From contig VXNM01000011.1 of the NCBI GenBank assembly GCA_009840545.1, positions 158,680 to 222,679 of the forward strand: a stretch of 64,000 bases of DNA, read 5' to 3'. Source of the stretch: Gammaproteobacteria bacterium. GTDB lineage: Bacteria; Pseudomonadota; Gammaproteobacteria; Pseudomonadales; Azotimanducaceae. Under the pieces are notes generated by a model. It was not told where the DNA came from, did no database searches, and saw nothing but the letters and a program-made list of their open reading frames with translations. Within the stretch, counting starts at the first letter, position 1. Each line of letters opens with the position of its first letter. Below are positions 9,029-19,500 of this stretch, piece after piece. Both the position numbers and the translations under genes were made by a program.

Positions 9029-9345
9029 CCGAGCATCGAGAGCTATTCTAAATGTCTTGTCATCGTAAGAACAAACATTACGAAACTTGAGATGAGCTGA
9101 CTTGCCGAAATACCGTTTTTCTTGAACGCAATAGCCTACATCCTCATGTTAGATTGACCTGTTTGCTTTTGGAGCTTTGATTTTCTGGCACAACGAAGAG
9201 AACATTGCTCACGTCGTGCTATCTTGCGTGGAGGAATGATGTCTTCAGTTGTGCGTCCCATTCCAACCATCCAGATTTTCTTCATTCAGATAGAACACAC
9301 AAAGAAGACAATGTGAGCCCAATTATTCGACATGGCACTCATATT
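9029..9345. other. intergenic stretch, 317 bp
   Basis: Upstream region of the TlpA-like gene and downstream region of the next minus-strand gene. Short frames present are not supported, and I see no repeat or clear hairpin. Confidence 0.35.
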
Positions 9346-9969
9346 TCAGTCCGTAGTCTGTATCTCAGCCATATGCACTCCAGGAACTAGTCCCCGAGAC
9401 GATCCTCTGTACCACAGACTGATGTGCTCGAGCGACGGGACCTGCTTGAGTACACAATGCTCGAGTTTGCTGTCAATATCCCCAGTAATCCTCTGAATAT
9501 TGTCCATTGGTTCACCAGTGACTTGCTCGTAGCAACTTTCAATGGCCTCCTCCATTTCTAGTTTGTCGAAAGCTACTGTCCCAGTCTCGTCGTCGACATT
9601 GCCAATGAAGTCAATCTCTCCGTTGGAGCTAGTAGAAGCCTTGCCAATTAGCTCGCCGTCTTCAAATGTGCCTGTGAAAGTGAGGTGCTTTTCTCCATTA
9701 GACTCTGACAAGAAAAAACTGGCTTTAAAACCGCTCTCATCTACAACAATGTCTTCCGTGTACTGAAGTACATTCAAGCTATCGGTCAGTGTTGCCGAGT
9801 ACCGGCCATCCTTATCGACGCTAATCTCCAATGTACTGTCTTGTACCTTTGAACTAGTAACGTCAGCCACTAAGACATAAATACCCTCTATTTTCGCGAA
9901 CACTGCTAGCGAAACTAACAATGCACCAATAGCAGCTAGGCATTGAACTGTGCGCAATGGTGGTTTCAT
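9346..9969 (-). CDS. secreted hypothetical protein, 207 aa
   Basis: An N-terminal signal peptide is clear: basic start, hydrophobic residues 10-23, probable cleavage after LAVFA. The mature part alternates short polar strands (residues 40-125), reading like a small beta-sandwich or lipocalin-type fold, for example FTGTFEDGELIGKAS. Two cysteines in the C-terminal third (around residues 144 and 173) could form a disulfide in the periplasm. I do not recognise the family. The gene is monocistronic by spacing. Confidence 0.65.
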   Translation of the reverse strand: MKPPLRTVQCLAAIGALLVSLAVFAKIEGIYVLVADVTSSKVQDSTLEISVDKDGRYSATLTDSLNVLQYTEDIVVDESGFKASFFLSESNGEKHLTFTGTFEDGELIGKASTSSNGEIDFIGNVDDETGTVAFDKLEMEEAIESCYEQVTGEPMDNIQRITGDIDSKLEHCVLKQVPSLEHISLWYRGSSRGLVPGVHMAEIQTTD

Positions 9970-10264
9970 TCTTCAATCCTCAAGCAAGGCCTAGTAACTG
10001 AATCTTAACAGTAATCCCGTGGACTTCTACCTATTGGATGGCCCGATTTGTGTTCGAACCATCGAAGACTCAAATATTCAGTCGAAATCGATCAGACCTC
10101 CTATTTCAATAGATGCTTGACTTTCCGGCGCGGTTACTTTGTGGTCCCGTGTTTGCACCGTCCAAATCGGACTGCGATTATTCTAGGAAGACAGAGATAA
10201 CCGATGGGGCACGCTACAAACTAGAAGACTAAAGAGCTCGATCAAGAGCGACTTGAGGAGCTAT

Positions 10265-10639
10265 CTAGGAGACTTTTCGGGTTATTGCAACTTGGATCTC
10301 TTCTCGATAGCCATTGTGTTCTACTTCCTTCGATTGTTGCCACAACTCGAGAAGTTTGTTCTGTCCCGTGTCGGCAAGCATTCTGTAAAGTGCGATGCTC
10401 CGATTAAAACTATTTTCATAGCTGGACAGCGCATTCTGATTTGTTGCTCGCCGCGGGCCGGAATCCTGCTCATCTAAAGAGGAAGTACTCTGCGCAACAT
10501 ATCTCTGATCTGACTCCCGAAGTGCCGAGCCACCTGTTAGGTTGATACCCCAAGAAATTGCGAACATCACGATCATTCCCAATACAGCAGCAGAGAGCAG
10601 CCCAATCAATGAGAATCTTTTCTTTGTCATGAAGTTCAA
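10265..10639 (-). pseudogene. N-terminal fragment of the W-A-x-x-D-P repeat family
   Basis: 124 residues: a membrane anchor (about residues 9-33), a variable linker, then NSFNRSIALYRMLADTGQNK. The part after the linker aligns with residues ~80-135 of the 632-residue paralogue (NFDLSLALHIALKNVNENQ). The frame stops right where the paralogues go on into the helical repeats, so about 500 residues are missing. It may still produce a small membrane protein, but the simplest reading is a truncated copy. Confidence 0.65.
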
Positions 10640-10933
10640 GTCTATCTTGACCTTGAAGAGTTACTCAGCAATGGTGCCAATGCTCATTGCTGAGGCCTAA
10701 GAGCTTGTTTCAGAACACAGACCGCTGACAATAGCTCTTTTTCAGGGATTGATCATAATGCCGTGCGTAAACCCGTTACGCAGCACACGTAATCGAGGGT
10801 GTACAAAGAGCACTCTAACGGCTCTGTGTCCCCTATTTGGCAAGTCCTCGGAAGAGGTAACCGATACCGTGCGAGAAGAAAGGGTCCTGTAGTATCAATT
10901 CTCGTCTACGAGACGCTTTAGAAAGAAGCTTGC

Positions 10934-11299
10934 CTATTTAGATTTTTCGACGACTTCCTCTTCAGAGCTTGTCGGGGTACTCTTTTCCGTTTTCGAATCG
11001 GCTTCTTCCACGATTGGTACTTCAACGGATTTCTTTGAAAGTTCTATGTCTACAGCAAAATCCGTGACGACCGGTGTTTCCAGGCTTTCCTCAGAAATCG
11101 TGAGGGCGAGAGCTTCTTCTTTTACAACTGGAACTTCCAGAGCTTCAGACGTAGCTTCTGCTTTGGAATCTTCAGACGCATTCGCTTTCGCGGCAGCCTC
11201 TTTTGCCGCTGCCGCACATTGGGCTCCTCCCGCATTAGCAGAAATCCCGTAAAGCAGAAGGCCACTGAGTATGAGACAAATCCAAGTTTTTATTTTCAT
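10934..11299 (-). CDS. small secreted acidic repeat protein, 121 aa
   Basis: The signal peptide is well formed, with predicted cleavage after ISANA (residue ~23). The mature protein is rich in Ala, Glu, Ser and Val. It contains three spaced copies of a short motif: ALEVPVV, SLETPVV and SVEVPIV, about 22-24 residues apart, each followed by acidic residues. Low complexity and no cysteine pairs suggest an extended or disordered periplasmic or surface protein. No family recognised. Confidence 0.6.
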   Translation of the reverse strand: MKIKTWICLILSGLLLYGISANAGGAQCAAAAKEAAAKANASEDSKAEATSEALEVPVVKEEALALTISEESLETPVVTDFAVDIELSKKSVEVPIVEEADSKTEKSTPTSSEEEVVEKSK

Positions 11300-11587
11300 A
11301 GGTATAGAGGGTTGGGTGTGAAAACCAATGGTAACACGGAAAGTCGTCTGATTCTTGAATTAGAGCTAGGGTCGATTTCATTGAATCTCAGGTCAGGACA
11401 GGTCCACAAAAATTTCTTGAAACAGTTTCTGATAATGTCCGTCTGGATCAGAGTTCAGTCGATATAGGTTTCTTGTTCTCAGCGAAACCACGGTCAATCA
11501 AGGCACAGTTCTAGTTACGTGTGGGAGCGTCATTTTGAAGGAAACTGTGTCACTTTTTTTATTAGAAATCTAGGAGAATTGGGTTTG
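11300..11587. other. intergenic region upstream of the small secreted protein
   Basis: Probably holds the promoter of the minus-strand gene ending at 11299. A T-run near 11550 (CACTTTTTTTATT) lacks a strong hairpin in front. Nothing else seen. Confidence 0.3.
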
Positions 11588-11947
11588 TAACTATCTGACA
11601 ATCAGCAATCCAATTACTACTGTGCAGTGTTCAGTTGTTGGGCAAAGACCAATCCCGATAGCAAGTTTGAATCACTGGATCAGATGCCATCCTCTCCGGT
11701 GCAAGCACAGGCCGCCTACAACCTGTTGGCGCAATGTAAAAACAGTGGTGTGTTGAACGTCAGCGAAGTAGACGACTTACGGGGTATGGTCAACGTAAAC
11801 GCACAAAAAATTACGAGAGTCGATACTTACACAGATTCTTTTGATGGAGTTACCCAAGATCACGAAGCAGAATTACTACGGCGGGAGCTAGAGTCTAACT
11901 GGAGCAAGGATGGTGTAGAACGAATTCTTGAGCTAAGTGAAAACTAA
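11588..11947 (+). pseudogene. C-terminal fragment of the W-A-x-x-D-P repeat family
   Basis: From the stop codon at 11588-11590 the frame is open to 11947. Its first part, SNYYCAVFSCWAKTNPD followed by FESLDQMPSS, aligns with the last repeat of the 632-residue paralogue (DYYQSVVDSWAARDG and YESLDSLPSD). It then continues through a run of Ala/Leu helix matching the family's C-terminus. There is no upstream start with a ribosome binding site; GTG at 11627 is the only in-frame candidate and falls inside the conserved repeat. The last ~45 residues are not shared. This is best read as the 3' remnant of another family member. Confidence 0.65.
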
Positions 11948-11995
11948 ACTGGTCTTTGGTTCACAGTGCAATCTTTGTATTCGTTCAGCTACGCT

Positions 11996-12406
11996 CTAAT
12001 GGTCGCAGAGAACCATCCAGTTAATCCCAAATCGATCGCGACACATCCCAAAATACGCACCCCAGAAGGTTTTTTCAGCGGGCATGGTCACCTCCCCTCC
12101 GTCACTCGAAAGTTTCTGTAACCAATCATCTGTTTGTTCGGGATTCTTCGTTTCAAGGCTTAGAGAGAAGTTTCCGCCAACGACCAAATCGGACGAATCC
12201 TGTGGAGTGTCACTTGCCATCAGAGTTCCGTTGTCAAACGTCATGGATGCGTGCATGATGCGTTCTCCTTCGATTTCTGAATTGGATTCTGGACCATCCG
12301 CAAACGTTTGCATGGATTCGATGTTGGTGCCAAACACTGAGCTATAAAACTCCATTGCTTCGCGACAGTTTCCGTTGAACGTTAGATAGGTATTGATGGC
12401 GGGCAT
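11996..12406 (-). CDS. PhnB-like VOC protein
   Basis: 136 residues with the features of the PhnB/3-demethylubiquinone methyltransferase-like branch of the VOC superfamily. It starts with AINTYLTFNGNCREAMEFY, then has the HASMTFDNGTLMASD strand, and ends with FWGAYFGMCRDRFGINWMV. These proteins are often single-domain dimers of unknown substrate, and many are annotated from the phosphonate operon without being part of it. No phosphonate genes are present here. Spacing on both sides suggests a single-gene transcript. Confidence 0.88.
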   Translation of the reverse strand: MPAINTYLTFNGNCREAMEFYSSVFGTNIESMQTFADGPESNSEIEGERIMHASMTFDNGTLMASDTPQDSSDLVVGGNFSLSLETKNPEQTDDWLQKLSSDGGEVTMPAEKTFWGAYFGMCRDRFGINWMVLCDH

Positions 12407-12659
12407 GTCTTTAGTCCAGGAGAGAGAGCGCGTTATTGTAGGGGGATATCAAGCTCGAAACACCCTTTCAATCTGTCAACATTCTCCTGATAACAAAATT
12501 TTGCACTTGTTAGAGGTTCACATACGACTGAAAATGTATTACACTTACATGGGGTAGAGGGAATCGCTTCGTAAATCGTCTTGATTTCGCTTTTTTTGCG
12601 GGTCACAGCACCAGAACACACTCTCGTTCCTTTCTCCTTCTTCGCAATATCTAGTTTGA
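12407..12659. other. intergenic region left of the ABC exporter
   Basis: A minus-strand frame (12433-12621) encodes a cysteine-containing 62-residue peptide with no support beyond being open. The sequence between 12600 and 12660 may carry the promoter of the downstream plus-strand gene. Confidence 0.3.
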
Positions 12660-12830
12660 GCGACGATTATTGATCAACCACTAAGAAACAGACGCAATCG
12701 TCGAGACAATGCGCGGCGACAAGCTCAAGCTACAGATCGAAATATCGGCCAAACTGCTCGACGTACATTTCGACCAGGCGAAGAAGACTTCCGACAAGCA
12801 CTCAAGGACGTCATCCTTGTAATTCCTCGA

Positions 12831-14603
12831 GTGTTCAGGTTTCTGTGGGATACGTCACCGGTAATTTTCCTTGCGGTTGCATCGTTGATGCTGGCCTCTG
12901 CGCTCATAGCACCCGCCATCCTCTGGACGCAAAAACTGATTATCGACTCAGCGGAATTTGCACTTCTCGAAGAACTGCCTTGGACTGCCGCACTTACACC
13001 CTTGCTGGTGATGTTCGCACTGTGGACGGCACAAATGCTTACTGGAGCGGTGAACGGTGTACTTCAGACACTACTGCAGGAACGAGTCCGAATCAAGGGT
13101 CAAAGCTTGCTACTCGAGACTGCGGGAAACCTAGATTTGGCGTTTTTCGAGTCACCTCGGTTCTACGATCAACTCCATCATGCACGCGATCAGATGTATC
13201 AGTTGTACTCAAGCTGTATCGGTACCTTGACGTTGATTCAACAGTTCTTGCAACTATCTGTGACTATGGGCCTGCTACTCGTATTACACCCCTTAGCGAT
13301 CGCTGTCTTAATCGTTACGACCCTCCCTGATGTAGTTGTACAAGCCAAGTATGCCCGTCGCTATTACACCTTTGATGCGGACCTCATTCGAAACAGCAGA
13401 ATGTCCTTCTATTTGTCAGATATCGTCACCAACAGATACAACGCCAAAGAGGTACGTGTTTTTAGCCTTAAGGACTACTTCATAGAGCAATTTCATTACT
13501 TTCGACATATCTACATCGAAGGCTATAGAGCGCTCATCATGTCCGAGATGAAAGTTCAATCTGTACTTAGCGTCTTAGCCTTGGTTGGTATCGCCGGAAT
13601 TTGGACTTACGCCGTCATGCAACTTGTGAACGGAGAAATTTCTACTGGAGACTTGGTACTGGTTTTTACATCGTCGCAGCAGAGTCGACAACAATTGGCC
13701 GGCTTGATACGCGGAGCTGGCCGTTTTTATCGGAATTCCCTGTTCGTTACTCGTTTCTTTCAGTTTATCGATCTCGATCCTCTATCAGTCGAAGGGGCTT
13801 TGGCTCCGCCACCATCTCCGAATCCTTTGCCGTTCCCCTATAAGATTCGAAAAGGCATCGAATTTAAAGACGTCTGTTTCACCTATCCCTTAACCGACGC
13901 CCAAATCCTGAAGAAGGTATCTTTTTTCGTTCCGCCGAGAGGAAAAATCGCAATCGTCGGTCAGAACGGTGCAGGAAAAACAACCATTATTAAGTTGCTA
14001 ACGCGCCTCTACGATCCAACTGAAGGAACTGTGCTAGTTGATGGAGTTGACCTTAAAGAGTACGACCTTAAACAGGTACGCCAGAATATCAGTGTCGTGT
14101 TTCAGGATTTCTCTCGCTACGACTTATCAGCATCGCTCAATGTAGGTCTTGGTCATGTTTCTCAAATCGATGACATGGACAGAATTCGAGATGCAGCGAT
14201 TCGGGGAGGAAGCCACGAGACCATAGAAGAGCTTCCCGAAGGCTACGACACGATCTTGGGCAAGCGATTTGACGATGGCGTAGATCTCTCCGGTGGCGAA
14301 TGGCAACACGTTGCCATTTCACGTTCGTTCATGAGCCCAGCTCAGGTGCTCATTTTGGATGAACCAACCGCAGCACTAGATGCACTCAAAGAACACCAAC
14401 TTTACGAGAAGTTCTCGGAATTGACGAAAGATAAGACTGTGGTCTTTATCTCTCACCGTTTTTCCACGGTTCGAATGGCGGATGTAATCGTAGTAATCGA
14501 GGATGGAGAAGCCATCGAAGTGGGTCCTCACGAAGAACTGCTTGCACTCAATGGAAAATACGCAAAGATGTTCCTAACTCAAGCTGCGCGTTATGTGGAC
14601 TAG
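12831..14603 (+). CDS. ABC exporter, fused permease-ATPase (MsbA/multidrug-type)
   Basis: 590 residues from the GTG at 12831. An N-terminal transmembrane domain (six helices, about residues 8-310) is followed by an ATPase domain. Walker A is GQNGAGKTT (~379-387), the signature is LSGGEWQ (~487) and Walker B is VLILDEPTAALD (~505), followed by the H-loop in FISHRFSTV. Half-size exporters of this type work as dimers and move lipids, peptides or drugs; the substrate is not evident. The frame is open for another 57 codons upstream (from 12660) and reads like coding sequence, including FRQALKDVILVIPR just before the GTG. That stretch has no ATG, GTG or TTG, so the true start is unsettled. The 3' end overlaps the convergent PhyH-HEAT gene by 4 bp. 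Confidence 0.9.
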   Translation: MFRFLWDTSPVIFLAVASLMLASALIAPAILWTQKLIIDSAEFALLEELPWTAALTPLLVMFALWTAQMLTGAVNGVLQTLLQERVRIKGQSLLLETAGNLDLAFFESPRFYDQLHHARDQMYQLYSSCIGTLTLIQQFLQLSVTMGLLLVLHPLAIAVLIVTTLPDVVVQAKYARRYYTFDADLIRNSRMSFYLSDIVTNRYNAKEVRVFSLKDYFIEQFHYFRHIYIEGYRALIMSEMKVQSVLSVLALVGIAGIWTYAVMQLVNGEISTGDLVLVFTSSQQSRQQLAGLIRGAGRFYRNSLFVTRFFQFIDLDPLSVEGALAPPPSPNPLPFPYKIRKGIEFKDVCFTYPLTDAQILKKVSFFVPPRGKIAIVGQNGAGKTTIIKLLTRLYDPTEGTVLVDGVDLKEYDLKQVRQNISVVFQDFSRYDLSASLNVGLGHVSQIDDMDRIRDAAIRGGSHETIEELPEGYDTILGKRFDDGVDLSGGEWQHVAISRSFMSPAQVLILDEPTAALDALKEHQLYEKFSELTKDKTVVFISHRFSTVRMADVIVVIEDGEAIEVGPHEELLALNGKYAKMFLTQAARYVD

Positions 14604-16105
14604 GGACTGGCATTCAGCGTGACGCGAGCAGCGCGGGCCAGCACTTCGACGCCCGTACTTCTAGCGTACTTGTTTGTCTCCGCACTCACTGCTTCTTCAA
14701 TTCCTACGACTTGATCAAGCTCTAGTGTGTTGTGCGAATCCGCTGCAAAAGACAGGAGACTCAAATACACGAGCTGTCGATGTGCTCCGTCCTTGTTACT
14801 GTCTTTCAACACTTCGAACAAACTTTCCACTATTTGGTTGTGTGAGTCTTCCGAAATAGGATGCTGTTGTCGTCGTTTGATCTTGCCCAACGCGATAATC
14901 GCAGCCCTGGACGCGTCGGCTTCTTCGTTCCGTGTCATATCAACAGCATTCGCGACCATCGAGTGCCCGATATCGCAACACTCACCAATGAGAAACATCG
15001 CACACTGTTGATCCAGAAAGGAATCTGAATTGAGAAGTCGAGGAATTGCCTTCTTTGCCAAACTTGGACGTGCAGCAAGAGCATAGACAGCAGACCTTCT
15101 CGTAGACTCGATTCCTGAACATGCTTCGTCGATGAGACTCTCGTCTTGACGTCTTGCTTTCAAGTACCCACCGCACAACCGATTAGCTTCGCTCGCGTCT
15201 TGCAGACAATCTGGTGAAGTGTCTGATCCTCGCTCACCTCGAGACTTGCTAATAGGCAAGTTCATCCAAGAACCGATCTCCTTCACAATTGGTTGGCGTC
15301 GACTATCCTTCGGTTGATACGATGCAGAGGTCTGTTCGCTAGCGGGCTCCGGCTCCGAGGTACGGGTATACCAGAATTTGAACATGTAGCGCTCGCCGCC
15401 GCATGTCATTCGAGTGCCTCGATGAAACAGATCAAAGTGAACCAAGACTAGCGAATTGGCATTCACTTCGAGTCTCAATGGTTCTATGTACTCGTCCAAA
15501 GACTGTCTTTGTGTCTCGAGGTGCTTGTCGCGAAGTTCTAAATCTGGTGAAGATCCAACGTTTTCTCGTTCAAAGTCTAGTCCGAGCCTATCCTCTCCAT
15601 ACGTATTGCCACTTCCCAAACGGTCCACGTTCCAATATTGGGAACCGGGCAAGATTTCTGTGGGTCCTAAGGCGAGCGTAGTGTCCTGCGGGTAGTAGAA
15701 CGCCATAGTCCACTCGAGTTTATGCGAACGAATACCACCTTTTGTTCCCCAAGGCAGCGGTGAATCTTTGTGAAACGATTGGTCGAACTGATCCGCGCGA
15801 TGAATGAATGAGTGTCGATAACGGTAGAAGTCATGCCCGAGTAGCGACGTGAGTGCACCATTAATTTCTGGGCTCGAATGCAATTGCTTCACTTCAGGTA
15901 AAGAGTCGACACCTTCATCAGCGATATGAGCTATTCGATTCTGATGATGTGATTCTAGGTCTGCTCTGCTGTAAGCCTCCCGTGCTCGCTCGAACATCCG
16001 AGCGGCAAAATCCTTTCCTAGCACTCCGTGTTGTAACTGAATCTTGAGATAGCCCAAGTCCAGAAATTCATAAATCTGATTTGGTGTCAGTCTTGGATTC
16101 TGCAC
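14600..16105 (-). CDS. phytanoyl-CoA dioxygenase-like protein with C-terminal HEAT-like repeats
   Basis: 501 residues in two parts. Residues ~5-250 are a PhyH-type Fe(II)/2-oxoglutarate oxygenase: the metal pair H112-x-D114 is in SFHKDSP, and the distal His with a nearby Arg is in HFDLFHRGTR (H228, R232). Residues ~310-500 are helical repeats (RSAVYALAARPSLAKKAIP, ASRAAIIALGKI) like HEAT solenoids, which bind proteins. The fusion suggests the oxygenase acts on, or is steered by, a protein partner. A small gene (16112-16369) ends 6 bp upstream, so the two are probably co-transcribed. The substrate is unknown. Confidence 0.85.
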   Translation of the reverse strand: MQNPRLTPNQIYEFLDLGYLKIQLQHGVLGKDFAARMFERAREAYSRADLESHHQNRIAHIADEGVDSLPEVKQLHSSPEINGALTSLLGHDFYRYRHSFIHRADQFDQSFHKDSPLPWGTKGGIRSHKLEWTMAFYYPQDTTLALGPTEILPGSQYWNVDRLGSGNTYGEDRLGLDFERENVGSSPDLELRDKHLETQRQSLDEYIEPLRLEVNANSLVLVHFDLFHRGTRMTCGGERYMFKFWYTRTSEPEPASEQTSASYQPKDSRRQPIVKEIGSWMNLPISKSRGERGSDTSPDCLQDASEANRLCGGYLKARRQDESLIDEACSGIESTRRSAVYALAARPSLAKKAIPRLLNSDSFLDQQCAMFLIGECCDIGHSMVANAVDMTRNEEADASRAAIIALGKIKRRQQHPISEDSHNQIVESLFEVLKDSNKDGAHRQLVYLSLLSFAADSHNTLELDQVVGIEEAVSAETNKYARSTGVEVLARAARVTLNASP

Positions 16106-16111
16106 GAGAAC

Positions 16112-16369
16112 TTAGCTAGTAGCGACAAACCATTTGTCTAACTGAACTTCCCAGTTCGACATCACCTGTCGCGGAGTTCGATCTCCAGTGTCTACGACAA
16201 TTGTGGCTGCTTTTGCACTATCGCCAGTTCCAAAGAACAGCGTGTCTCCTTCTGCGTCCAATCCAGCCAAGACAATCTCAATGTGTTGTTTGCTTCTCTC
16301 TCTGATGTAGGAGATTTGAAGAGGATTTATAAGTACCTGCTTACCCTTTGTATCTTCAACTTTGAACAT
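16112..16369 (-). CDS. small conserved hypothetical protein, 85 aa
   Basis: An 85-residue mixed alpha/beta protein opening MFKVEDTKGKQVLINPLQI. The layout resembles the short FlbD-like or SH3-like proteins that start with 'I..L.G....iNp..I..i', but homology to FlbD is not secure and no flagellar genes are nearby. An excellent ribosome binding site (TGGAGG) lies 6 bp before the ATG. It is immediately upstream of the PhyH-HEAT gene and probably forms a two-gene operon with it. Confidence 0.6.
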   Translation of the reverse strand: MFKVEDTKGKQVLINPLQISYIRERSKQHIEIVLAGLDAEGDTLFFGTGDSAKAATIVVDTGDRTPRQVMSNWEVQLDKWFVATS

Positions 16370-16519
16370 GGTTGCCTCCAGGAATCTAACAATCGGCTAT
16401 CACATGCCGGCAGTTTATACCAGCCGTAGTACACGCCGACAAACGCTCAATGGGGATGTAAGAATCCTACGTTTAGTGTAACTAGTCTCTTGACGACGGG
16501 CCATGCGCCCATTGTGCAA

Positions 16520-19500
16520 CTATAACGGAGTCCATCGAATCGCGTCGGCGACGCCATAGCCATCTAACACTTCGGTCAGAACTACATCAACCTTCGAGTT
16601 GCTCAATTCGTAGGTCCCTAGTTGGTTCCATCCAGGTAGAGCAGATCCGCCGTCAAACTCAATCTCCTCTTGGGTTTCACTACTCAATACATGAATCGTA
16701 TGCGTACCTAAGTAGTCATAACTGAAGGAGGTATAACCTGAGAGGAAAGGTGAACGCACAAAGTCGTAAGGAATTTCAGATCTGATGGAGATTGGAATGT
16801 GATATTCCAGCTTCCATATACCTGCGGCTGGAAGTATTGTCGAGAATATCGCTTTGGATTGATCTAGCCCTCCCGATTTTCCGGCATAGGTCTTGCGATA
16901 CTCCCCGAAGCTGGTTGGATCGTTGTCACGATGCCACATGCGTATGCGTTCCGATACCAGTCTTTGGGAAACCGCGCCGAACAGCGGATTCAATCGGTTC
17001 TCTAGCAGATTTACGCTATTTTTTTGAACAGGAAGACCTCGGTCAAATTCTTGGCTTGGAACGGCTGCAGCATGCACCAGCCATGTTGGCATAGTGAGTT
17101 TCTTGGTCTCCAAGGTCGGAACCTCAACTGAGAATCCAACATCCAAGTCATCAACAATGATTCCGATGCGATCCGCAGGTTGCCAATCCACTTGAGTGAC
17201 ATAGGGCAGAATCGAGGAGTTCGACGGAGTGTTACTGTCCAATTCAGGCACATCCAAGCGAATCGGCTCGCGGTTTAGTGAGAGTCGTGGTTCCAACCAG
17301 ATTCTCGTGGGTGGGTTGCCACTTTGTAGTGCAACCAGAACCGCTGAGTTCCCTTCTACATGCACCGGATCCAAGAGAATTGGATCGCCCCACCAACTGT
17401 CTTTTTCTGCTGGTGCTTGATAGGAAACCTCCACAACACCCGGAACGAGTTCACGATTGCCAAGTATGAATGTGGTCTGATGAACTGCCTCTCCATCAAT
17501 GTTCGGAAGGCGTTCAGTTTTCAGGTCATTGACGACAAATCCTGCCAAGCCAAGCTCGTTAAGCCAATCGCCAACTGCTGCATCAATATCGATTCCGACA
17601 TCCAGAGCAGTTTGCTGAAAGTTTTTTTCGGTATAAGAGCGTCCGCGATATCGTTCTACAAGTTGCGCAAGAAATTCAGTTACGAGTTCTTCGCCATAGG
17701 TATCTATGACAGCATCCGCAACCCGTTCTATCTTTAACAATAGTGCATGAAACCCGTTCTGCGGATCCGATGGATAGTCAATGGAACTCAACGGAAACTG
17801 TTCCAAAAGCTCCCATGCAGAGGGGCGAGCCGCGTACTCACTTCGCCAGTCATTTACTCTATATGATCGTGCTACTCCGATATCGAATGTGTTTGAACTG
17901 GTGGTGTAGTGATAAGTTTCCACACCAGTGCCCCTAGCGAGCGCGGTGTAAACCGAGAAGTACCCGAGACTCTTGGTAGTTAGTCTCAGTGCGAGTTCGT
18001 TAGCTAAGTATCTCAAAGCCGTTGCGCCATTTCCCGTGGGCGCTGTTTGATAATCGACGAAGTTTCTTGGAATTCCGACTAGCGGGTCGCCACCATGCAA
18101 GTCGTTTGCAAAGTAGGTGATTACAGTATTGAGCATGGCCTTGTGGATGTCGATATTCTGCTCCTGTAGGTAGTCTGCGGAAGATCGGTAAAGGTCCGCA
18201 AACGATGCTACGGGGAAACCGGACTCTCGAATCATCTGCACCCCAGGCGAAGAGTACACACTGTCCATGCGCCAACCACCTCCATAGGTCCGGAGTGAAG
18301 TAGGAACTTCAACCAGCGACAATCGAGTGTAGGGATATCGAAGTCCGGACGAGTGTATGAGACTGCTCCGTTCACTGATCCAGTCCTTTATTCGAGCCGT
18401 ACTCTCCTCAAATGCATGCAGATTCTTTGTATGTTTCCTACTAAACAATAGTTCGAATTCAACACCTTCGAATTCCATTGATCGTTGCTCAAAATTGGAG
18501 CTTATGAGAGTAAACTCTGGGATGGGATTTTGGGTCGTGAACCTGTAACTAGACCTCCGAGTCGAGTCGACAATGTCGCGACTTCCCGGCGCTGCAATCA
18601 GCCATCCCTTGGGCACAGAAACCGTGACATCCAGAAAATAGAAATCGCGGGGTCGTGATTCAAAATCACCTGCGCCAAAGGCAGATCCGGATGTTGGAAT
18701 CCAACTGATTCCGGGCATGAGAGCTACATAATTAGGATGGAATATGTAATTCTCTTGTCCGAGGTAAAAGAGTCGTCTAGCCCCTATCGCGTTGAGTGAC
18801 TTCCAATCTAGTGAACTATCCAAGTAAGCGAATCTCTTATTGGGTTTGCCTTTGGCAACAATTCTCACTTCGGGAGGGAGAATAGAATCATCGCGAGGAA
18901 CCTGTAGTAGTCCGTTTTCGAACCTGTAGCCGCTTGCCTGTTCTCCGTTCACGGCTATTTCCTTGATTCGATAGCCCGGATTCAGGGAGAATAACCAGTC
19001 ATCTTCACTTGAGTCTCGCGGCGGTTCCATCGTAAGTGTCAGGTCGAGGCTTACTGAACGACCTGGTCGGATGTCTATTGCACCAGAGACTGTTTGAACA
19101 TCTGTCCCGGAATGCGATTGGACTTGTTTATGTATCGAAGTCCAATTCTGGACATTTGCCTCATTAAGACGCTCGTTTCCTATAAGAAGACTACTAGTCA
19201 GGCCAGAAACACCAAGCATCAAGCCCATACCCGATATGAGCAGCTGAGTAAACATCTTGGCAGACTGATTCCGAGATTGCAGCAACGCAGCGAGAGCGAT
19301 GCATGCTGCCGCAATCGCAAGCATGATTCCGCGATTTACCAAGATGTTCAGATTTACGAAAGTGGGTGCCAATTCTGACGGATAGGTATTCACTCCCGTG
19401 TGCGTGGACAAGACGGAAGACACCGAAAACGGAAGCGTAATACTCAAGACGTGAAAGCTACCCAGTAGGACCAGCGCTACACAGAGAGCAAGGAATCTGA

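Noticed and set aside
12433..12621. 62-codon minus-strand frame, cysteine-containing
   Set aside because: No homology, no ribosome binding site I can defend, and composition does not stand out.
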